Below are positions 61,569 through 64,000 of a DNA stretch of 64,000 nucleotides, in pieces. Below the pieces are notes generated by a model that was given only the letters and a program-made list of their open reading frames with translations, was not told the origin of the DNA and did not search any database. Source of the DNA: Streptomyces sp. NBC_01408 (lineage in GTDB: Bacteria > Actinomycetota > Actinomycetes > Streptomycetales > Streptomycetaceae); the NCBI RefSeq assembly GCF_026340255.1, contig NZ_JAPEPJ010000003.1:434001-498000 (forward strand), in the 5' to 3' direction. How positions within the stretch are numbered: the stretch's first letter is position 1; each line of letters begins with the position of its first letter. A program made the position numbers and the translations under genes.

Positions 61569-62741
61569 GTGGTTACAGCTTCGCTTACCGTAAGAAAAGA
61601 GACCGCTCGCCAACAGCCGGATTGGGCCGACAACCCGGAATTGCCGAAGGTACGGGAACAACTCTCCGAGCGGCCGGCCCTGGTCAACGCCGGAGACGTG
61701 CGGCGGCTGCGTTCCCACCTCGCCCGCGTCGCGGTGGGCGAGGCGTTCGTCGTCCAGGCCGGCGACTGCGCCGAGGACCCGTCGGAGTGCGATGCCGGCT
61801 ACATCGCCCGCAAGTCCGCGCTCCTCGACCTGCTCGCCGGCACCCTCAAGATGATCACCCACAAGCCGGTGGTCCGGATCGGCCGCCTCGCCGGCCAGTT
61901 CGGCAAGCCGCGCTCGCGTCCCACCGAGCTGGTGGACGGCATCGAACTCCCGGTGTTCCGCGGTCACATGGTCAACGGGCCCGAGGCCAGTCTCGCCGAG
62001 CGCATCCCCGACCCGCACCGGCTGCTGGCCGGCTACGAGGCCGCCTCCCAGGCCATGGCCCATCTCGGCTGGACGGACCCGGCCCGCCGGTCCGGGATCT
62101 GCCCGCCGGTGTGGACCAGCCACGAGGCACTGCTCCTCGACTACGAACTGCCCATGCTGCGCTGGGACGAGGAGGGCAGCCCGCTGCTGACCTCCACCCA
62201 CTTCCCGTGGATCGGCGAGCGCACCCGGCAGATCGACGGCGCCCACGTGGACACGCTCGCCGGCGTGGTCAACCCGGTGGCCTGCAAGGTCGGCCCCTCG
62301 ATGGACCCGGAGGAGCTGATCGAGCTGTGCCGGCGCCTCGACCCCTGGCGCGAGGCGGGCCGCCTCACCCTCATCGCGCGCATGGGCGCCGACCAGGTCG
62401 GCGAACGGCTGCCCGAGCTGGTGGACGCGGTGCGGCAGGCCGGCCACCCGGTGATCTGGCTCACCGACCCGATGCACGGCAACACCGTCACGGCCCCCGG
62501 GGGTCTCAAGACCCGCCTCGTCGACACCGTCGTCGAAGAGGTACGGGGCTTCCAGGAGGCGGTGGTCCGGGGAGGCGGCGTCGCGGGCGGGCTGCACCTG
62601 GAGACGACCCCCGACCCGGTCACCGAATGCGCGAGCGGCGCCGGCCACCTCGACGGGGTCGGCGAGACGTACACGAGTTTCTGCGATCCCCGCCTCAATC
62701 CGCACCAGGCCTACGCCGTGGTGTCTCAGTGGCGGGCCTGA
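61569..62741 (+). CDS. Class II DAHP synthase, cluster-type
   Basis: The 390-residue enzyme has the class II motifs VVQAGDCAED with the metal Cys, FRGHMVNGPEAS, DPMHGNT and GGLHLETTPDPVTEC. Shorter than primary-metabolism homologues (about 450), it resembles PhzC-type proteins from aromatic clusters. It condenses phosphoenolpyruvate and erythrose-4-phosphate at the entry to the shikimate pathway. GTG 61569 has GGGAG upstream; the frame is open 36 codons further. It precedes the EntA-like and PhzD-like genes by short gaps. Confidence 0.9.
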   Translation: MVTASLTVRKETARQQPDWADNPELPKVREQLSERPALVNAGDVRRLRSHLARVAVGEAFVVQAGDCAEDPSECDAGYIARKSALLDLLAGTLKMITHKPVVRIGRLAGQFGKPRSRPTELVDGIELPVFRGHMVNGPEASLAERIPDPHRLLAGYEAASQAMAHLGWTDPARRSGICPPVWTSHEALLLDYELPMLRWDEEGSPLLTSTHFPWIGERTRQIDGAHVDTLAGVVNPVACKVGPSMDPEELIELCRRLDPWREAGRLTLIARMGADQVGERLPELVDAVRQAGHPVIWLTDPMHGNTVTAPGGLKTRLVDTVVEEVRGFQEAVVRGGGVAGGLHLETTPDPVTECASGAGHLDGVGETYTSFCDPRLNPHQAYAVVSQWRA

Positions 62742-62760
62742 ACAAACAGGGAGATGGGAC

Positions 62761-63531
62761 ATGGACAACAAGGTCGCCCTCGTCACGGGAGCCGCGGGAG
62801 GTATCGGCCTGGCCGTGGCCCGTCGGCTCGCCGAAGAGGGCGCGTCGGTGGCAGCCGTCGACCTGGACGCGAAACGGCTGAGCGAGGCGGTGGAGAAACT
62901 GGCCGCCGACGGGCTCACCGCCCGCGCCTACCCGGCCGACGTCACCAGCACCGAGCAGGTGGAGGCGGTCGTCGACCAGGTCGAGGCCGACCTCGGCCCG
63001 CTGGACTTCCTCGTCAACACGGCGGGCATCCTGCGCACGGGCGAGGTACGCGACTTCAGCGACGAGGACTGGCTGCAGACCTTCGAGGTCAACGTCAGCG
63101 GCGTCTTCCGGCTGTCGCGCGCCGCCGTCAACCGGATGGTCCCGAACAACCGCGGAGCCATCGTCACGGTGGCCTCCAACGCGTCCGGCACCCCGCGGAC
63201 CGGGATGGCCGCCTACGGGGCCTCCAAGGCCGCCGCCACGATGCTCACCAAGTCGCTCGGCCTGGAAGTCGCCCGCTACAACATCCGCTGCAACGTCGTC
63301 GCTCCCGGCTCCACCGACACCGCGATGCTCGCCTCCCTGTGGGAGGACGAGCAGGGACCCGCCAAGACCATCGCCGGCAGCCCGGAGTCCTACAAGGTCG
63401 GCATCCCCCTGGGCAAGCTCGCCCGCACCTCCGACATCGCCGAAGCCGTGCTCTTCCTGCTCTCCGACCGCGCGGCGCACATCACTCTGCACGTCCTGAC
63501 CGTGGACGGCGGAGCCACGCTCGGCGCGTGA
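62761..63531 (+). CDS. Short-chain dehydrogenase, EntA/DhbA-like (2,3-dihydro-2,3-dihydroxybenzoate or dihydro-3-hydroxyanthranilate dehydrogenase)
   Basis: The 256-residue enzyme has TGAAGGIGLAVARRLAEEG for NAD, the YGASK catalytic Tyr-x-x-x-Lys, and the ending HITLHVLTVDGGATLG characteristic of EntA. It aromatises a cyclohexadiene to 2,3-dihydroxybenzoate or, with a DHHA substrate, to 3-hydroxyanthranilate. GGGAGATGGGAC precedes the ATG. It is 19 bases after DAHP synthase and 51 before the isochorismatase, so all three form one operon. Confidence 0.9.
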   Translation: MDNKVALVTGAAGGIGLAVARRLAEEGASVAAVDLDAKRLSEAVEKLAADGLTARAYPADVTSTEQVEAVVDQVEADLGPLDFLVNTAGILRTGEVRDFSDEDWLQTFEVNVSGVFRLSRAAVNRMVPNNRGAIVTVASNASGTPRTGMAAYGASKAAATMLTKSLGLEVARYNIRCNVVAPGSTDTAMLASLWEDEQGPAKTIAGSPESYKVGIPLGKLARTSDIAEAVLFLLSDRAAHITLHVLTVDGGATLGA

Positions 63532-63582
63532 GCCCCGTCCGCCCACAGCCCTTTGAGGAACGACACATCCGAGAGGAACATC

Positions 63583-64000
63583 ATGGCCGGCATACCGACC
63601 ATCGAGCACTATCCCCTCCCGACCGCGGGAGACCTCCCTCCGTCCGTGCCACAGTGGTCGTTCGACGCCGAGCGGGCCGTACTGCTCGTCCACGACATGC
63701 AGCGCTACTTCCTCGCGCCGTTCCCCGAGGGGCTGCGCGCGGAGCTGACCGCCAACGCCGTCCTGCTGCGTGAGCACTTCGCGGCCGCCGGCGCCCCCGT
63801 CGCCTACACCGCCCAGCCCGGCGGCATGACCCCCGAGCAGCGCGGCCTGCTGGCCGACATCTGGGGCCCGGGGATGCGTACGAGCCCCGAGGACCGCGAG
63901 GTCGTCCCCCCGCTCGCCCCGGCGGACGGCGACTGGGTCTGCACGAAGTGGCGCTACAGCGCCTTCTTCAACACCGACCTGCTGGAGCGGATGCGTGCGG
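63583..64000 (+). CDS. Isochorismatase family hydrolase, PhzD/EntB-type (partial)
   Basis: The first 139 residues start [20 protein letters not shown], with Asp38 in [11 protein letters not shown] and Lys122 in TKWRYSAFF, the catalytic pair at the same numbering as PhzD. The gene runs off the right edge. The N-terminal extension, [17 protein letters not shown] and [14 protein letters not shown] segments look closest to PhzD. It hydrolyses the enolpyruvyl ether of isochorismate or of aminodeoxyisochorismate to dihydro-3-hydroxyanthranilate. Which of the two cannot be told without the anthranilate-synthase-like partner, not in the window. Confidence 0.92.
   Translation, partial: MAGIPTIEHYPLPTAGDLPPSVPQWSFDAERAVLLVHDMQRYFLAPFPEGLRAELTANAVLLREHFAAAGAPVAYTAQPGGMTPEQRGLLADIWGPGMRTSPEDREVVPPLAPADGDWVCTKWRYSAFFNTDLLERMRA

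Noticed and set aside
1..64000. tRNA, rRNA genes and CRISPR arrays
   Set aside because: None could be recognised on either strand; short repeats seen are hairpins or the interspersed GC-rich unit.

Overview
The window looks like a Streptomyces chromosome. Coding DNA is very GC-rich with strong third-position bias, genes often overlap as ATGA or TGATG, GTG and TTG starts are common, and many genes belong to families typical of streptomycetes (SepH, CutRS, DUF3159, DUF3710, DUF4193). One gene has a TTA codon at position 3. No rRNA, tRNA or CRISPR array was seen.

Region 1 (1-7.6 kb) is a stress and envelope block. It holds TerD-, TerB- and Spo0M-family genes and a small helix-hairpin-helix-like gene, together with a BlaI-type repressor and an HExxH membrane protease. 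The same palindrome (CTACA-N4-TGTAG) lies upstream of three of the transcription units. Two overlapping CNNM/CorC-type CBS membrane proteins and an anchored DUF3558-like protein follow. Region 2 (7.8-11.2 kb) holds a cadmium/lead-type ArsR sensor (CmtR-like) with a cation diffusion facilitator. Next to it is an accessory patch with a transposase relic and an unknown 482-residue protein.

Region 3 (11.2-38.8 kb) is mostly core chromosome: an RumA-type rRNA methyltransferase, a potassium block (KimA-like permease, two TrkA proteins, KdpDE without KdpFABC), dUTPase, CutRS, inositol monophosphatase, ferrochelatase, a lactone/alditol oxidase, the divisome protein SepH, a rhodanese and several membrane proteins. 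Interspersed GC-rich repeats lie between some of these genes.

Region 4 (about 38.9 kb to the right edge) looks like a specialised-metabolite gene cluster that runs off the window. Rightmost are a class II DAHP synthase, an EntA-type dehydrogenase and a PhzD/EntB-type isochorismatase. These would feed chorismate into 3-hydroxyanthranilate or 2,3-dihydroxybenzoate. In the middle is a minus-strand run coding for a CreM-type ligase, a CreE-type aspartate N-monooxygenase and a CreD-type nitrosuccinate lyase, which is the bacterial nitrous-acid pathway used for diazotisation. It continues into a nitrate transporter, an assimilatory-type nitrate reductase and two NirB/NasB-like flavoproteins. No sirohaem nitrite reductase is present. 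To the left are a second related ligase, two WrbA-like flavoproteins, an FMN reductase, an arylamine N-acetyltransferase, a SnoaL-like protein, two exporters and a truncated chorismate synthase.

My main inference is that this cluster makes or uses an aromatic diazo intermediate, with nitrite supplied both from aspartate and from nitrate. The product is unknown. No pathway regulator lies inside the visible part; the TTA codon in one exporter suggests bldA control.
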